A stretch of 51,490 bases of DNA from Candidatus Zipacnadia bacterium (GCA_029821735.1 JALGSU010000030.1:1-51490), one strand, 5' to 3'. Shown: positions 36,500 to 46,522, counted from the first letter of the stretch. Numbers and translations are program-made. Notes: generated by a model from the sequence alone, not told the origin.

Positions 36500-39400
36500 A
36501 TGAAGACCCGCCTGCTCATCGCCCTCACCGTCATCATCGCCATCCCCGCTCACGCCTGGGATTTCCGCGACGAGGTCTACACCTGCACCACCCAGGGCAT
36601 GACTCTCGCCGAACTCCAAAGCGCCGGCGTCACGCTCGTCAGTCACTGCCCATACACGCGCGAGTGGATGGCTGAGGCCGCCGAGTATGGCATCCGAGGC
36701 ATGCCTTACATCTCACTCTACAAGGTCTATGACGCCTCCGCGCCTGGCGCCAACATGAACCATCCATTCTGGAGCGCGGTCGACATGACCGATCATCCCG
36801 AGTGGGTCTACATCGGCCTCGACGGCCAGCGGAAGCGCCCCTTCAATAACCAGTTCTACCCGCCCATGTTCTGGCAGTCATGCACCAACAACGAGGGCAT
36901 CGCCGACGCCTACTGCGAGGGCGCTGCGGGCGTCATCGAACATGGCGCAGGCGGCGTCTTCATCGACAACGTCCTCCCCGCCGCCAAGTGCCATGGCCCC
37001 GAGACCGGCGTCCATCAGCATCTGCACCCGGAGAGCGACAACATCGAGACCTTCAAGACCGCCCTTGGTCGCGTGCAGGACACCGTCCACTCTCTCGGGC
37101 CCGACAAGGTCGTCATGCTCAACATCGGCAACCCCTTCGAGCGCTGGTCACCCTTCGGCGACTGCATCATGCTCGAGAGCTTCATCTACAACGTCGCCGT
37201 CAGACCCGGCCCGGGCGGCTGGGTCGGCAAAGAGCGCGTGCAGGCCAAGCAGTGGCCCCAGATCCTCGAGTGGATCGAGCGCACCGCCGCCCACGTCGAC
37301 CGTGGCGGCAGCATCGTCGCTCTCGAGTATCTCCCTGACGATCCCCAGGCCGCCGTCTTCAGCTACGCCGCCGACAAGCTCGCCAACTTCCTCTGGACCG
37401 GCGAGTCCCATGTCCGCCGCGACGTCTGCCGCACGCTCTACCGTTGCCGACTGCAGCGCGCCTCCGGTCCGCTCACCGAGACCGATGGCATCTACTGGCG
37501 TCACTACCCGAACGGCGTGGTTGCCTACAATCCCACCGAGGAGCGTATTTCCATCCGCATCGAGGCCCCCGAGGGCCTGCCCAATCTCGCTGACGTTGCC
37601 ACCGACGAGACGCTCACCAACCGCCGCGGCAAGATCCGCATTACCCTCAAGCCCGGCATGGCCGGCGTCTACGTCACTACTCTCGCTCTCGCGGAGGGTC
37701 ATCTGCGCGAAGCCCTCCTCGCGGCGGAGACCGCCCTTACCGCTGCCGCGCCTGACGAGGCATCATCGCGCCCGGCGCCCCTCGTCGCAGCCCGCGAATC
37801 AGTCGATGCCGCGCACGCGGCGCTGGCCGCCGCAGCCGAGCCCACCGAGGCCCGCGAGCCAGTAGCCGACGCCCTGCGCGTAGTGGACGCCTGCCTCACT
37901 CAGGAAACCGAGCCCGGTCTGACTGCCAGCCTGGCCTCTGGCGCGGACCTCACCCGCGAACAGCTCATCGCCGCGATCACGCCGCCGCCCGAGTGCCCCG
38001 CGCCCGAGGCGGCCCTGACGGACGAGTCCACCACCATCAGCGCGGCTGGCATTCACTGGACCATCGCCGGCATCGGCGGCCTCGTCGCCACTCGCGGCGT
38101 GGGCGCCAAGCTCGGCCTCAGCGTCCCCGGCGTGCATGACACTCACGGGTGGCTCAATCCCAGCCACATCATCGAGTCCGAACTCGTCACTGACGAGCCC
38201 GGCCGCAAGGTCGTCCGCGCCACCCTGAGCTTCACCGGCGCGAAGACAGGCGAAGTCATTGAGGGCATCGTGCTCGAACTTCAGGTCGAGGCCAAAGCTG
38301 GCGACCCGATGCTCGCCGTCACCGCCTCCGTCCGCAACACCGCCGCTGAGCCTCTGCCCGCCTACTTCATCGTCTCGTCCACAGGCACTGGTACCTGGTT
38401 CGCCTCTCCCGCCGCACCCGCTCAGGCGGGCGGCGAATACCACCAGATACCCAACACTGACTGGACCTTCGTCTCATCCGGCCCCCACGGTGGCCCCGGT
38501 CTCGCGGTCGTCACCGAACAGCCCCAGAGCTACTCCCGCTACTGCCTGCACCTATACTCCGAGCCGCGCAATGGCGACATCGCCCCCGGGGAGGCCCGTT
38601 CCATCAGCTTCCGCATGGCGCCCGTCGCCGGCCCGTGGCAGGCCAACCCGAAAGTCACCGGCCCGCTCACGCGCGCCCAGGTCTACCTCTCCCGCGCCTG
38701 GTCCCTCACTGCCGAGGGACGCGGCCTTCCCGCGCCCAGCCCCATGAGTGACCAGATCGCTGGCATGCCGCAACTCGTCCGCCTCTGCGCGGCCTGCGCG
38801 GTCCTCCACGGCGTCGACCTCAGCCTCGATGGCATGGCTCTCATTGACGCCAACGGCACCGCCACCGTGCCCGCCGAGATCGAGTCTTCACCCGGCATGT
38901 CGATCTTCACCACCGCCCCCAGCCTGCGCGATGATCTCTTCCAGCAGGTGATCGGCAAGGTCACCTACAAGCCTGAGAACCTCCCGCTGGCGATCGCCAT
39001 CGACTTCAAGCCCGGGCCCTGCGTGGCTCTTGACTCAGCCGGTGATGCGACGTGGGATGGTGCTGCCGGCGTCGCCACCTGGACCGCCACCAACCACCTC
39101 GACCGCCCGGTCACCTGTCGTCTCGATGTCGCCGTGCCTGAGGGCTTTACAGTCGCCGCGCCGGACTCTCTCCCACTCGGCCCGAGTGAGTCCGCCGACC
39201 TTACCGTCGAGGTGGGCGCCCCCGCTGCAGCTGCTGCGCCCACCGACGTGGTGGTCACGCTCACGCTCGACGACTTCCCCGGCGCCAGCTCCCTCACCCG
39301 CACTGCCGCCTTCCGCCCGACGATTGCCTGCCCGGTGATCCCCGCGCCCACTCTCGACGGTCGCCTCGACGACCCCGCCTGGCAGCAGGCCGCCGGGCTC

Positions 39401-39886
39401 CCTGCTTTCAGTCTCGTCGCTGACGCTTCGACGCCCGCCGAGCCGACCCAGGCGCGCATCGGTCATGACGCCGACTATCTCTACCTCGCCTTCGAGTGCA
39501 TGGACTCGAACATGGCCACGCTGGTCGCCAATCTGCAGCCCACGCCCGACCAGAACGATAACGCGATCCACGCCGATGACACGATCGAGATATTCCTCGA
39601 TCCTCCCGGCGAGTTGCCCTACATGCAGCTTGCGACCAACGCCCTTGGCGCGCGCAAGACTCGCGGCGACGCCGCCTGGGAGGTCGCCACCACTCGCGAC
39701 GCCGATCGCTGGACGGTCGAGATGCGCGTCCGGCTCGACACTCTCGGCCTGCCCATCGTGCCCGGTGCCCGTTGGGGCGCGAACTTCTGCCGCGTCCACA
39801 AGCGCACCGGCCAGGCCAGTTGCTGGGCTCCCACGAGCAGCAGCTTCCACGTCCCCGACCGCTTCGGCGCTCTGCTCTTCGAATAG
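36500..39886 (+). CDS. Exported glycosidase-like protein with C-terminal CBM9-like domain
   Basis: An 1128-residue protein from ATG 36500 (GGAGG about nine bases upstream) with signal peptide MKTRLLIALTVIIAIPAHA. Residues ~20-390 look like a TIM barrel of a putative hydrolase (GMPYISLYKV, GVFIDNVLP, VMLNIGNPFERW, IMLESF). An Ala-rich helical segment follows at ~420-530. Residues ~540-960 are beta-rich with no family I recognise. Residues ~975-1128 match a CBM9-like domain: PTLDGRLDDPAWQQA, HDADYLYLAFECMD, ADDTIEIFLDPPG, WTVEMRVRLDTLG and a final VPDRFGALLFE. It probably attacks the same glycans as the upstream heparinase, 133 bp away in the same direction. Confidence 0.8.
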   Translation: MKTRLLIALTVIIAIPAHAWDFRDEVYTCTTQGMTLAELQSAGVTLVSHCPYTREWMAEAAEYGIRGMPYISLYKVYDASAPGANMNHPFWSAVDMTDHPEWVYIGLDGQRKRPFNNQFYPPMFWQSCTNNEGIADAYCEGAAGVIEHGAGGVFIDNVLPAAKCHGPETGVHQHLHPESDNIETFKTALGRVQDTVHSLGPDKVVMLNIGNPFERWSPFGDCIMLESFIYNVAVRPGPGGWVGKERVQAKQWPQILEWIERTAAHVDRGGSIVALEYLPDDPQAAVFSYAADKLANFLWTGESHVRRDVCRTLYRCRLQRASGPLTETDGIYWRHYPNGVVAYNPTEERISIRIEAPEGLPNLADVATDETLTNRRGKIRITLKPGMAGVYVTTLALAEGHLREALLAAETALTAAAPDEASSRPAPLVAARESVDAAHAALAAAAEPTEAREPVADALRVVDACLTQETEPGLTASLASGADLTREQLIAAITPPPECPAPEAALTDESTTISAAGIHWTIAGIGGLVATRGVGAKLGLSVPGVHDTHGWLNPSHIIESELVTDEPGRKVVRATLSFTGAKTGEVIEGIVLELQVEAKAGDPMLAVTASVRNTAAEPLPAYFIVSSTGTGTWFASPAAPAQAGGEYHQIPNTDWTFVSSGPHGGPGLAVVTEQPQSYSRYCLHLYSEPRNGDIAPGEARSISFRMAPVAGPWQANPKVTGPLTRAQVYLSRAWSLTAEGRGLPAPSPMSDQIAGMPQLVRLCAACAVLHGVDLSLDGMALIDANGTATVPAEIESSPGMSIFTTAPSLRDDLFQQVIGKVTYKPENLPLAIAIDFKPGPCVALDSAGDATWDGAAGVATWTATNHLDRPVTCRLDVAVPEGFTVAAPDSLPLGPSESADLTVEVGAPAAAAAPTDVVVTLTLDDFPGASSLTRTAAFRPTIACPVIPAPTLDGRLDDPAWQQAAGLPAFSLVADASTPAEPTQARIGHDADYLYLAFECMDSNMATLVANLQPTPDQNDNAIHADDTIEIFLDPPGELPYMQLATNALGARKTRGDAAWEVATTRDADRWTVEMRVRLDTLGLPIVPGARWGANFCRVHKRTGQASCWAPTSSSFHVPDRFGALLFE

Positions 39887-39901
39887 CTGCCGGAGAATTC
39901 G

Positions 39902-41740
39902 CTATAGAGGCTTGAATGAATCCGAGTAGAGGTCGTCTTGTTCTTGTTGCCACTCATGTGTCCATTGCCAGTCCGCCGCGTGGGGACTCCTGTCCGGGCA
40001 GACTGAACAGTGCTCTTGCTCCAATGAACTGTATGCACCATCGAGACTCATGGCCCAGATTCCATGGCCATGAAGCGTGCAGTACACGGTCTTGAAGCCC
40101 GCGGTGGGCAGCCGAAGCATCTGTGCGGGCAGCCCCCCGCCACTCAACCTGATGTAGAGATGGCTACAGGTCTTCAGAACGCGCGTCGGGTCCAAGTCCT
40201 CAATGCCTATGCGAACGATCTCGGAAATCTCGTCGTCCGGATCGGCCAAGTCCACACCCAGCCCTGCGGCCATTCGACTATATATCTGTTTCTCCTCATC
40301 GATGTCCGGACCGCCCCCCTCGATGGCAGCGGACGTGGACCTCAGCCTCGCCACATACTCCCGGATGTCATCGAGGATCTCGGTGCGCACAGTCTCGTCC
40401 TCAATCATCTCAGCAACCGTCTCGGCTTGGCGCTGACGCCGCTCCATTGTCTCCGGTCGGTCCGGGTCAGCAGAATGAGTGTGTGAGAACGCCAGTTGGG
40501 CAAGGGCCTCCCAATCTTCCGTACGCATGGCTATGGCAACGGCATCGTCCCTCATCTGATCCAGTATGCCGTCATATGCGTCTGCTGCGTCGCTCATTCC
40601 TTCGAGGTGTAGTCGCAGTAGCAGCGTGCCTGCACTCTCCAACAGCCGTCCCACGCATTGTGGGAAGATTCCTAGGACGCCTTCGCGGAGCATGTGCCCA
40701 AGCAGACGACAGCACTGGCGGAACTTCCGACTGACCTGCACCGATGCGTGGTATCTTGCGACAGATAGCGTGACCGTGGCAATCCCGTCAAGCGGATGGG
40801 CTTGGCCGCGCTGACTGTAGACTTTCGCGTTGGCGGCCAGCCAGAAGTCCTGATTAGCATAGTGGTCAAGGAGCGCGGAACGAGCCGCAAATACGGCGTA
40901 CCAGCGCAGGTTCTCTGGCCCATCCCTAGTGATTGTCCTCATCTGGTCGGCGATGAATGCCCTGATAGTGGGCACTTCGTCGGCTCGCCCCGACCTGAAC
41001 GCACGACCGACCTCCAGTTGCTCAACGTAGAACCAAGCACTGAAGGCCGCCTCAGTGGAGGATGAGCGGTCCCCCAGAACCTCTTCTATGGCCTGCCTCA
41101 ACGCGGGCCAGTCCCTCCCGCTCCACAGGCGTTCCAGCCTCTCGATGTGGAGGAAGGACGCGCCGCGCTGCAGTCCCGCCAGCGCGTCGTCCAGGTCGGT
41201 GACGGACGAGAGGGCCCCTTGGAGGGTGCTTGCGGACGCACCAGAAACCGACCGGACGGATATAACGGCATAGGACTCGCTAACCTTGCGCAGTAGCGCC
41301 TCCAGCGTATGGGTCAGTTCATTCTCCATGTCAATATATACCGTGACTTTTTTCTGACCTTTTGCCTCAGCCTCTGCAGCCCGTTCCATCAGGTTCCGGT
41401 CCAGCTGTATGGCGTGCCACCACGTTCGCTGCTTGGCAATGTCCGCCACGATCAGCACGGCCGGCACCGTGAGTTCCTTGCAGAGATACTCAACATCGCC
41501 CAGGGATAGCGACTGCGCGACACAGCGCCCATCTCGCACGACCCTTGGTTCCTGAGTGCCTTTGAGTTGCACCTTGAACACAATGCCCGTGCTTACGCCC
41601 TCGTCGAACACCTCTACCTCGTAGTCGACGCCATAGTCTTTAGGCTGCTCCCGAACGACCCACGAAGCTGGGAAGGCGTTGCGGAATTGCCTTTGCGCCA
41701 ACTCGTCGATTTCGTGCTGCTCCGGCCGTTGCTTCCCCAC
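39902..41740 (-). CDS. DUF4365-domain (PD-(D/E)XK-like) protein of unknown function
   Basis: About 612 residues with no signal peptide. Residues ~20-140 match DUF4365: KDYGVDYEVEVFDEG followed by GIVFKVQLKG, an Asp...Glu...Gln-x-Lys pattern of restriction-nuclease-like folds. The remaining ~470 residues are mostly helical (AEAAFSAWFYVEQ-like and LLESAGTLLLRLHL segments), with Cys/His pairs near the end (HEHCSVCPD-like text). GTG 41740 is preferred (GGAAAGG five bases upstream); GTG 41746 and GTG 41770, the latter overlapping the previous stop, are alternatives. Base composition is visibly less GC-rich than the neighbours, suggesting transfer. DUF4365 proteins often occur near anti-phage systems, but nothing else of that kind is adjacent. 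Confidence 0.75.
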   Translation of the reverse strand: MGKQRPEQHEIDELAQRQFRNAFPASWVVREQPKDYGVDYEVEVFDEGVSTGIVFKVQLKGTQEPRVVRDGRCVAQSLSLGDVEYLCKELTVPAVLIVADIAKQRTWWHAIQLDRNLMERAAEAEAKGQKKVTVYIDMENELTHTLEALLRKVSESYAVISVRSVSGASASTLQGALSSVTDLDDALAGLQRGASFLHIERLERLWSGRDWPALRQAIEEVLGDRSSSTEAAFSAWFYVEQLEVGRAFRSGRADEVPTIRAFIADQMRTITRDGPENLRWYAVFAARSALLDHYANQDFWLAANAKVYSQRGQAHPLDGIATVTLSVARYHASVQVSRKFRQCCRLLGHMLREGVLGIFPQCVGRLLESAGTLLLRLHLEGMSDAADAYDGILDQMRDDAVAIAMRTEDWEALAQLAFSHTHSADPDRPETMERRQRQAETVAEMIEDETVRTEILDDIREYVARLRSTSAAIEGGGPDIDEEKQIYSRMAAGLGVDLADPDDEISEIVRIGIEDLDPTRVLKTCSHLYIRLSGGGLPAQMLRLPTAGFKTVYCTLHGHGIWAMSLDGAYSSLEQEHCSVCPDRSPHAADWQWTHEWQQEQDDLYSDSFKPL

Positions 41741-41766
41741 TTTCACCTTTCCCCTTTGTCCGCCGT

Positions 41767-44700
41767 TCACTCCCCGAACGTCTTCACCTCACCCGTAGCC
41801 GTCGCCACCACGATCTGTCCGCCCACGACCTCCATGCGCTCGATGCGGCCATTCGCCTGACCCGCAGCGGTCATCTCGCCGTCTCCGCTCATACGCACCA
41901 CCTGGCCGCCCTCGCACCCGACCACCACCGTCTGCCCCACCACTTCCAGTTGCGTCGGCGGCGCTGGAGTGCGCGTCGACCATAGCCGTTCGCACTGATG
42001 GTCCAGCGCAACCACCAGCCCGCCCGCCGTTGCCACCACTATCTCCATGTCGCCGTCCCCATCCAGGTCCGCCACCGCCATGTCTCGCAGGTTCGCGTAC
42101 GGCGTCGTCGCCCCGGGCCCGAACTGCGCGTTGTGCAGCGGGACGCCCGCCCCACTGAACACCGTCACGCGGTTCCACACGCCGTTCTCGGCCGAGACCA
42201 ACTCGCGCGCGCCGTCGCCATCCACGTCAACATACTCGATGCCCGTGCGGTTGAGCGCCGTCCACCCGCCGATCATCGTGTGCCCCTCAGGCACTCCGTA
42301 ATACCCCCGCCCGGTCAGCTTCGGCCCGTCGCTGTTCACGATCGCCAGCGAATCCGTCCCGTTCGGCCAGCGCGCGACCAGCAGGTTCACCGTGTCCGCC
42401 GGACCGTCGACAAGCTGGAACTTCCAGCCCGGCCCCCAGAAAACCGGCATCCGGTTGACCAGCGCCCCCGTCTCGTCCAGTATCTCCAGCGTGCACGCCG
42501 AGCCCACGAAGCACTGGCTCTTCCCGTCCATGAACACGCCCGTCGCCAGACCGTGGATGCCCGGATACGCTGACTTGAACCAATACTGCTTCGCCGCCTC
42601 CCACACTGCCCGATCCATCTCTGACACGAACTCCCACACCCGCGCGCCGCTCTCGTCAAACGCGATGACCTTCTCGTCCTTACACCCCACCACCAGCAAC
42701 CGGTGCTCCTCCCACCAGGTCATGCACTTGATCTCGCCGTCCGTCGCCAGCGCCCGCACTTCGCTGCCATCCGCCGCCAGCACGTGCACTGTCTGCCCCT
42801 CGGCCACAGCCAGCATCTCGCCCGCATCGCTCTCGTACGTCAGCGACGCCACCGGCTTGCCGCCGACATTCCCCGTCGCCGTCGCTGCCAGTTCAGGCAG
42901 AGCCGCCGCCTGCTCAGTCCCGCCCTCGGCCAGCATCCGCTCCCGCTCCTGCCGAGCCTCCGCCACCGCCGCTGCCAGCCGATCCCGCAACCCGCTGGCT
43001 GCTGCTTCGGTCGGCATCACCTGTTCCAGCGCATGGCGGCCCGCCGTCAGCTTCACTGCTTCCTGCCCATCGGCTGCCAGCCGAAGTTCAGCGTCCTCCG
43101 TCGCGACAATCTCCAGCGCGCCGCCCACCAGGTCCCAGTCCACATCCACCGGCACGCTGCTCTCCAGCAGACCCGCCAGCTTCGTCACCCCGCGCCCGTA
43201 TGCATGGTCACCCGACACCACCGCCAGCTCGCCGGCGATGTCCCCGTACTCTCCCACCACCGCAATCCCCGGCTCCGGCAGCGATAGCGCCGCTGCGTTC
43301 GCCGCCAGCTTCAGGCACCCCAGCTCCTCCTCGCCCATCCGCCCTCCCAGCAGGTGGAAGAACACTTTGTGCTCCTCGTTGGCGACCGCCCCGCGCCACT
43401 TCATAGTGACCACGCTGCCCGATGTCACCTGCTGCGGGTCAGACGGATGCAGCTCAAACTGCGGCCGCGGCGGTGGCGCTGGCACCCCTTCTGGCCGGAT
43501 CGTCACTCCCAGCAGCCCGCCGTACATCCGCGCGCTGTCTTCGCGCTTGCCTGTGATCTCCATCCGCAGCCGGTGCTCGCCTGCCGCCAGTTCCCGTTCG
43601 CCCAGCGACACCTGTGTGCTGATCGCGCTTTGCGCGTAGTGGTTGACCTCCTCGACCGCCACTTCGCCGTCCAGCCACAGTCGTACATTCCCCCGGTCGG
43701 TGTAGTTCAGCAGGTCCGCCAGCACCTCGCCCTTCATCGGCTCATCTAGCGCGAACGCCATCTCCACCCACACGCCCGGCTCCTTCGCTTTCAGCAGCAT
43801 CATGTCTATGCTCGACAGTGCCGACAGCAGCTCCGCCGCCGTCCCCGGCCCGCACGTGCACTCGTTCTCCAGCGCCCGGAAGCGCGTCCCATCCGCCGCC
43901 GGTGCAGCCCCACCGCTGCCGTTGATCGCCAGCTTCTGAGCCGCCTCGATCCACGTCCCACCCACCGCATGCCACTTGGTCACGACCTCCACGTTCGCGC
44001 TATCCGTCCGGAAACCCAGGTCATCCACGAACAGGCACCACTCGCCCGTCCGCAGCGCCAGCGTCCGCTTCCAGTCGCAGAACGCCGCCTTTGGCGTATC
44101 ACCCACAGCCGTCACCGTCGACCCCAGCACATCCGCCCCCAGCAGTTGGCTGTCCATCGCCACGACCGGCTCGACCATCCCGTCCGCGCTGGTGAGCACC
44201 TGTGTCTGATAGCTCTTCAGCAGCGTGTACCCGCCGATGCGCAACTCCAGCGGCACGAACGTGTGATACGGGTTGCGCCCGCCGCCGTTATGCCCCTTGA
44301 TCAGCAGGTAGTCGCCCGTCTGGTCGAGCGTATTCCGATACGCCCCCCACAGGAACTGGTTCGCCAGCGGCAGCGCCTTGCCTCGCGCTGCCCACATCGG
44401 CTCCGGCATTGGCTGCATCGTCCACGCATTCACCAGTTCAGTCGGCTGGCGCATCGCCAGACTCTCATCCGGCCAATAGGACTGCCCCAGCCGGAAGGTA
44501 TCCGTGTCAAGCTCCGTGCGATCCATGTAGTACAGGAACCGCCCGTCCCCGGTCAGATACGCCGCCCGCAGCAGGTAGTTCAGCGACGACGCTCGCACTC
44601 CCCAGTCCGGCAGGTTCCCGGTGAACAGAATATCCTGCGTCGCCAGAGCTTGCGCCAGGTTCCCGTTCTCAACTCCGGGCCTGTCCCCGCTCATAATCAT

Positions 44701-46422
44701 GTAGTCCAGCATCGGGTCGTAGTAGCTCGTGTACCAGAACAGATGGTCGTTCATTCCCGCGAGCCACGCGCTTCTCTCCAGGCCCTGGAAATACAGCTTC
44801 ACCGAGTCCAGCGCGCACGTCCATATCGGGTCCGGGTAGTTCAAGTCGAAATACCGTGCCAGCGCATACAGCGACATCGCGGCCCAGTCGCCGTGCCGGT
44901 TCCCCACCGAACTGCTCGGCCGCGTGATCCCGTAAACATGCTCCGCCGCCCGGTGCGTCAACTGCCGGCTCAGCGCGTTCGTAACTTCCAGCCGATCCTC
45001 GTCCGAGAAGTACGGGCTCTCCTCGATCAGGTCCCAGAACAGAATCATCATATGCGCCGAGTAGTGATACGGTCCCGCCAGCGGATCATGCTTGTTCTCG
45101 ATCCGCTCCCCATCCATCTCCTCGAGTTGCTTGATCGCCTCGGCGTCCGGGAAGGACAGGCGCATGAACTCATCCAGGTGCGTCTCATCGCCCGTCATAT
45201 AGTAAAGCGCCATGTGCTTGGATATGACGTTCCACCCGAAGTATCCCGACGACCCGTACGTCGCCGACTCCTCCCAGATCTTCACCTCGGTCACGTCGCT
45301 CGGCACCACCACGCCCGCGCCCAGCTCGATCTCAGCCAGCCGCCCCAAACTCAACTCTCCCTGCCCGCCGCCGGTCTCGCCGAGCTTCGCCACCAGCACC
45401 TGCGTCCCCGCGGCCACGCCGCCCGCGTCGCTGCCCCCCACCAGCACCACATTGCGCCCGTCGCCGAACGGGCTGTGCAGCGTGCGCACCACATGTCCCC
45501 CCGGTCCCGGATATTTCAGGTCCAGCAGTGTGAAAAACTTGTCGTACAGCCCGTTGATCGTCGCGTTCGTCGACCGGTTCCCGAGGCACACCAGGTTCCC
45601 GGCAATCGGCACTGCCGCCCCCTCAGAGTCATCCGCGATCACCGGCGGCCTCACGCCGCTGATCTTCTCGATGGCGTCCGCGATAGCAGCCGCTTCGGCA
45701 TCATACGCGCCCAACGCTGGCCTCACGATCGCCACGCTCGCCTCGCCGCCGCGCACCAGATCCGTATTCAGGTGCATATCCTTCAGTTGCTCGAACTGCG
45801 GCGGGATCGGCTCCGGAGCAGGTGGCGGGGGTGGCGGAGGAGGTGGCGGCATCTCGACTCCCGACTCGATCTTCACGGCGTCCACCATCACTTTCGGCGT
45901 CTCTGCGGCGTGGGTATACAGGTAGACACGCGCCGATGTCGTTCCCTCCGGCGCCATGCCGTACAACTCGATCGCGTTGAACCGATCCGCGGACGTCGCC
46001 GAAAGCGACCTCTGCTCGTATGAGTCAGGCGCGGGGAGGAACCGGATATGCACATACGATCCGGCTGTCGAAGCGTTCCCGATCTTGCGCACCTGCACCG
46101 TGACCCGGAAGGTCTGCCCCCCGGTGGCCTCGATGTTCTGGTAGACGCCCACCTCCGCGCCGGGGTCGCCGTCGCTAATCACCAGCGCGCTGCCCTCGAT
46201 GCCTTCGACCTCAACCAGTTCCAGGCTCTGATCCACGCCGCCGCCGGCATATCTCGACCAGCCCACGGGCACTCCGGCGTCGTCCATGCCCTCATCGAAC
46301 GATGGGTTGACCAATACTGTGTCGGTTATGTCGGTCGGTTCCGCCGCTTGCCCCCACGCGCTCGCGCAGATCGCTCCTGCTGCGAGCAGCGTTGCCCACC
46401 GCGCTATCGGATGCATCATCAT
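41767..46422 (-). CDS. Giant exported multidomain protein: CBM-like domain, proline linker, alpha/alpha lyase-like core, beta-propeller/FG-GAP end
   Basis: About 1551 residues. GGAGG precedes three consecutive ATGs (46422, 46419, 46416); signal peptide IARWATLLAAGAICASAWG. Residues ~30-180 resemble a carbohydrate-binding beta-sandwich (VNPSFDEGMDDAGVPVGW). A run of ten prolines follows near 190. Next comes an alpha/beta region like those preceding GH67/GH115-type catalytic domains (AIEKISGVRPPVI, VVLVGGSDAGG). Residues ~390-800 are an alpha/alpha-toroid (HMALYYMTGDETHLDEF, SAHMMILFWDLIE, GDWAAMSLYALARYF). Residues ~1200-1551 contain propeller or VCBS repeats with calcium-type loops YVDVDGDGARELV and DLDGDGDMEIVVAT. 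A polysaccharide lyase or hydrolase role is likely but unassigned. Confidence 0.75.
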   Translation of the reverse strand: MMMHPIARWATLLAAGAICASAWGQAAEPTDITDTVLVNPSFDEGMDDAGVPVGWSRYAGGGVDQSLELVEVEGIEGSALVISDGDPGAEVGVYQNIEATGGQTFRVTVQVRKIGNASTAGSYVHIRFLPAPDSYEQRSLSATSADRFNAIELYGMAPEGTTSARVYLYTHAAETPKVMVDAVKIESGVEMPPPPPPPPPPAPEPIPPQFEQLKDMHLNTDLVRGGEASVAIVRPALGAYDAEAAAIADAIEKISGVRPPVIADDSEGAAVPIAGNLVCLGNRSTNATINGLYDKFFTLLDLKYPGPGGHVVRTLHSPFGDGRNVVLVGGSDAGGVAAGTQVLVAKLGETGGGQGELSLGRLAEIELGAGVVVPSDVTEVKIWEESATYGSSGYFGWNVISKHMALYYMTGDETHLDEFMRLSFPDAEAIKQLEEMDGERIENKHDPLAGPYHYSAHMMILFWDLIEESPYFSDEDRLEVTNALSRQLTHRAAEHVYGITRPSSSVGNRHGDWAAMSLYALARYFDLNYPDPIWTCALDSVKLYFQGLERSAWLAGMNDHLFWYTSYYDPMLDYMIMSGDRPGVENGNLAQALATQDILFTGNLPDWGVRASSLNYLLRAAYLTGDGRFLYYMDRTELDTDTFRLGQSYWPDESLAMRQPTELVNAWTMQPMPEPMWAARGKALPLANQFLWGAYRNTLDQTGDYLLIKGHNGGGRNPYHTFVPLELRIGGYTLLKSYQTQVLTSADGMVEPVVAMDSQLLGADVLGSTVTAVGDTPKAAFCDWKRTLALRTGEWCLFVDDLGFRTDSANVEVVTKWHAVGGTWIEAAQKLAINGSGGAAPAADGTRFRALENECTCGPGTAAELLSALSSIDMMLLKAKEPGVWVEMAFALDEPMKGEVLADLLNYTDRGNVRLWLDGEVAVEEVNHYAQSAISTQVSLGERELAAGEHRLRMEITGKREDSARMYGGLLGVTIRPEGVPAPPPRPQFELHPSDPQQVTSGSVVTMKWRGAVANEEHKVFFHLLGGRMGEEELGCLKLAANAAALSLPEPGIAVVGEYGDIAGELAVVSGDHAYGRGVTKLAGLLESSVPVDVDWDLVGGALEIVATEDAELRLAADGQEAVKLTAGRHALEQVMPTEAAASGLRDRLAAAVAEARQERERMLAEGGTEQAAALPELAATATGNVGGKPVASLTYESDAGEMLAVAEGQTVHVLAADGSEVRALATDGEIKCMTWWEEHRLLVVGCKDEKVIAFDESGARVWEFVSEMDRAVWEAAKQYWFKSAYPGIHGLATGVFMDGKSQCFVGSACTLEILDETGALVNRMPVFWGPGWKFQLVDGPADTVNLLVARWPNGTDSLAIVNSDGPKLTGRGYYGVPEGHTMIGGWTALNRTGIEYVDVDGDGARELVSAENGVWNRVTVFSGAGVPLHNAQFGPGATTPYANLRDMAVADLDGDGDMEIVVATAGGLVVALDHQCERLWSTRTPAPPTQLEVVGQTVVVGCEGGQVVRMSGDGEMTAAGQANGRIERMEVVGGQIVVATATGEVKTFGE
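45808..45852. repeat. Low-complexity GGCGGA-type tract encoding a polyproline linker
   Basis: Imperfect GGN triplets on the plus strand (GGTGGCGGGG, GGTGGCGGAGG) encode about ten consecutive prolines on the minus strand, joining the N-terminal binding domain to the rest of the giant exported protein. Its length is prone to slippage. Confidence 0.7.
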
Positions 46423-46459
46423 AGTTCCTCCGTCGCTACTATTGCCGTCCGCCGTTCCC

Positions 46460-46522
46460 GGGAGCGCCGGCTTCCAGCCGGCATGCCGTCCTGTAGGGCG
46501 AGGTCCTGTGCCCCGCCAGCCG
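46460..46522. repeat. Two adjacent dispersed palindromes
   Basis: GCCGGC-TTCCA-GCCGGC (46466-46482) matches the hairpin at 36424-36441. Directly after it, TAGGGCGAGG...CCCCGCC (46493-46517) is a diverged copy of the palindrome at 16030. Together they fill much of the 163-bp gap between the HD-domain gene and the giant exported protein gene. Confidence 0.6.

Noticed and set aside
39902..41740. A full anti-phage defence island around the DUF4365 gene
   Set aside because: No helicase, methylase, reverse transcriptase or toxin-antitoxin partner is adjacent; the flanking genes encode exported glycan-related proteins.
45808..45852. Short-unit tandem repeat as a CRISPR or regulatory array
   Set aside because: There are no spacers; the triplets encode an in-frame polyproline linker.
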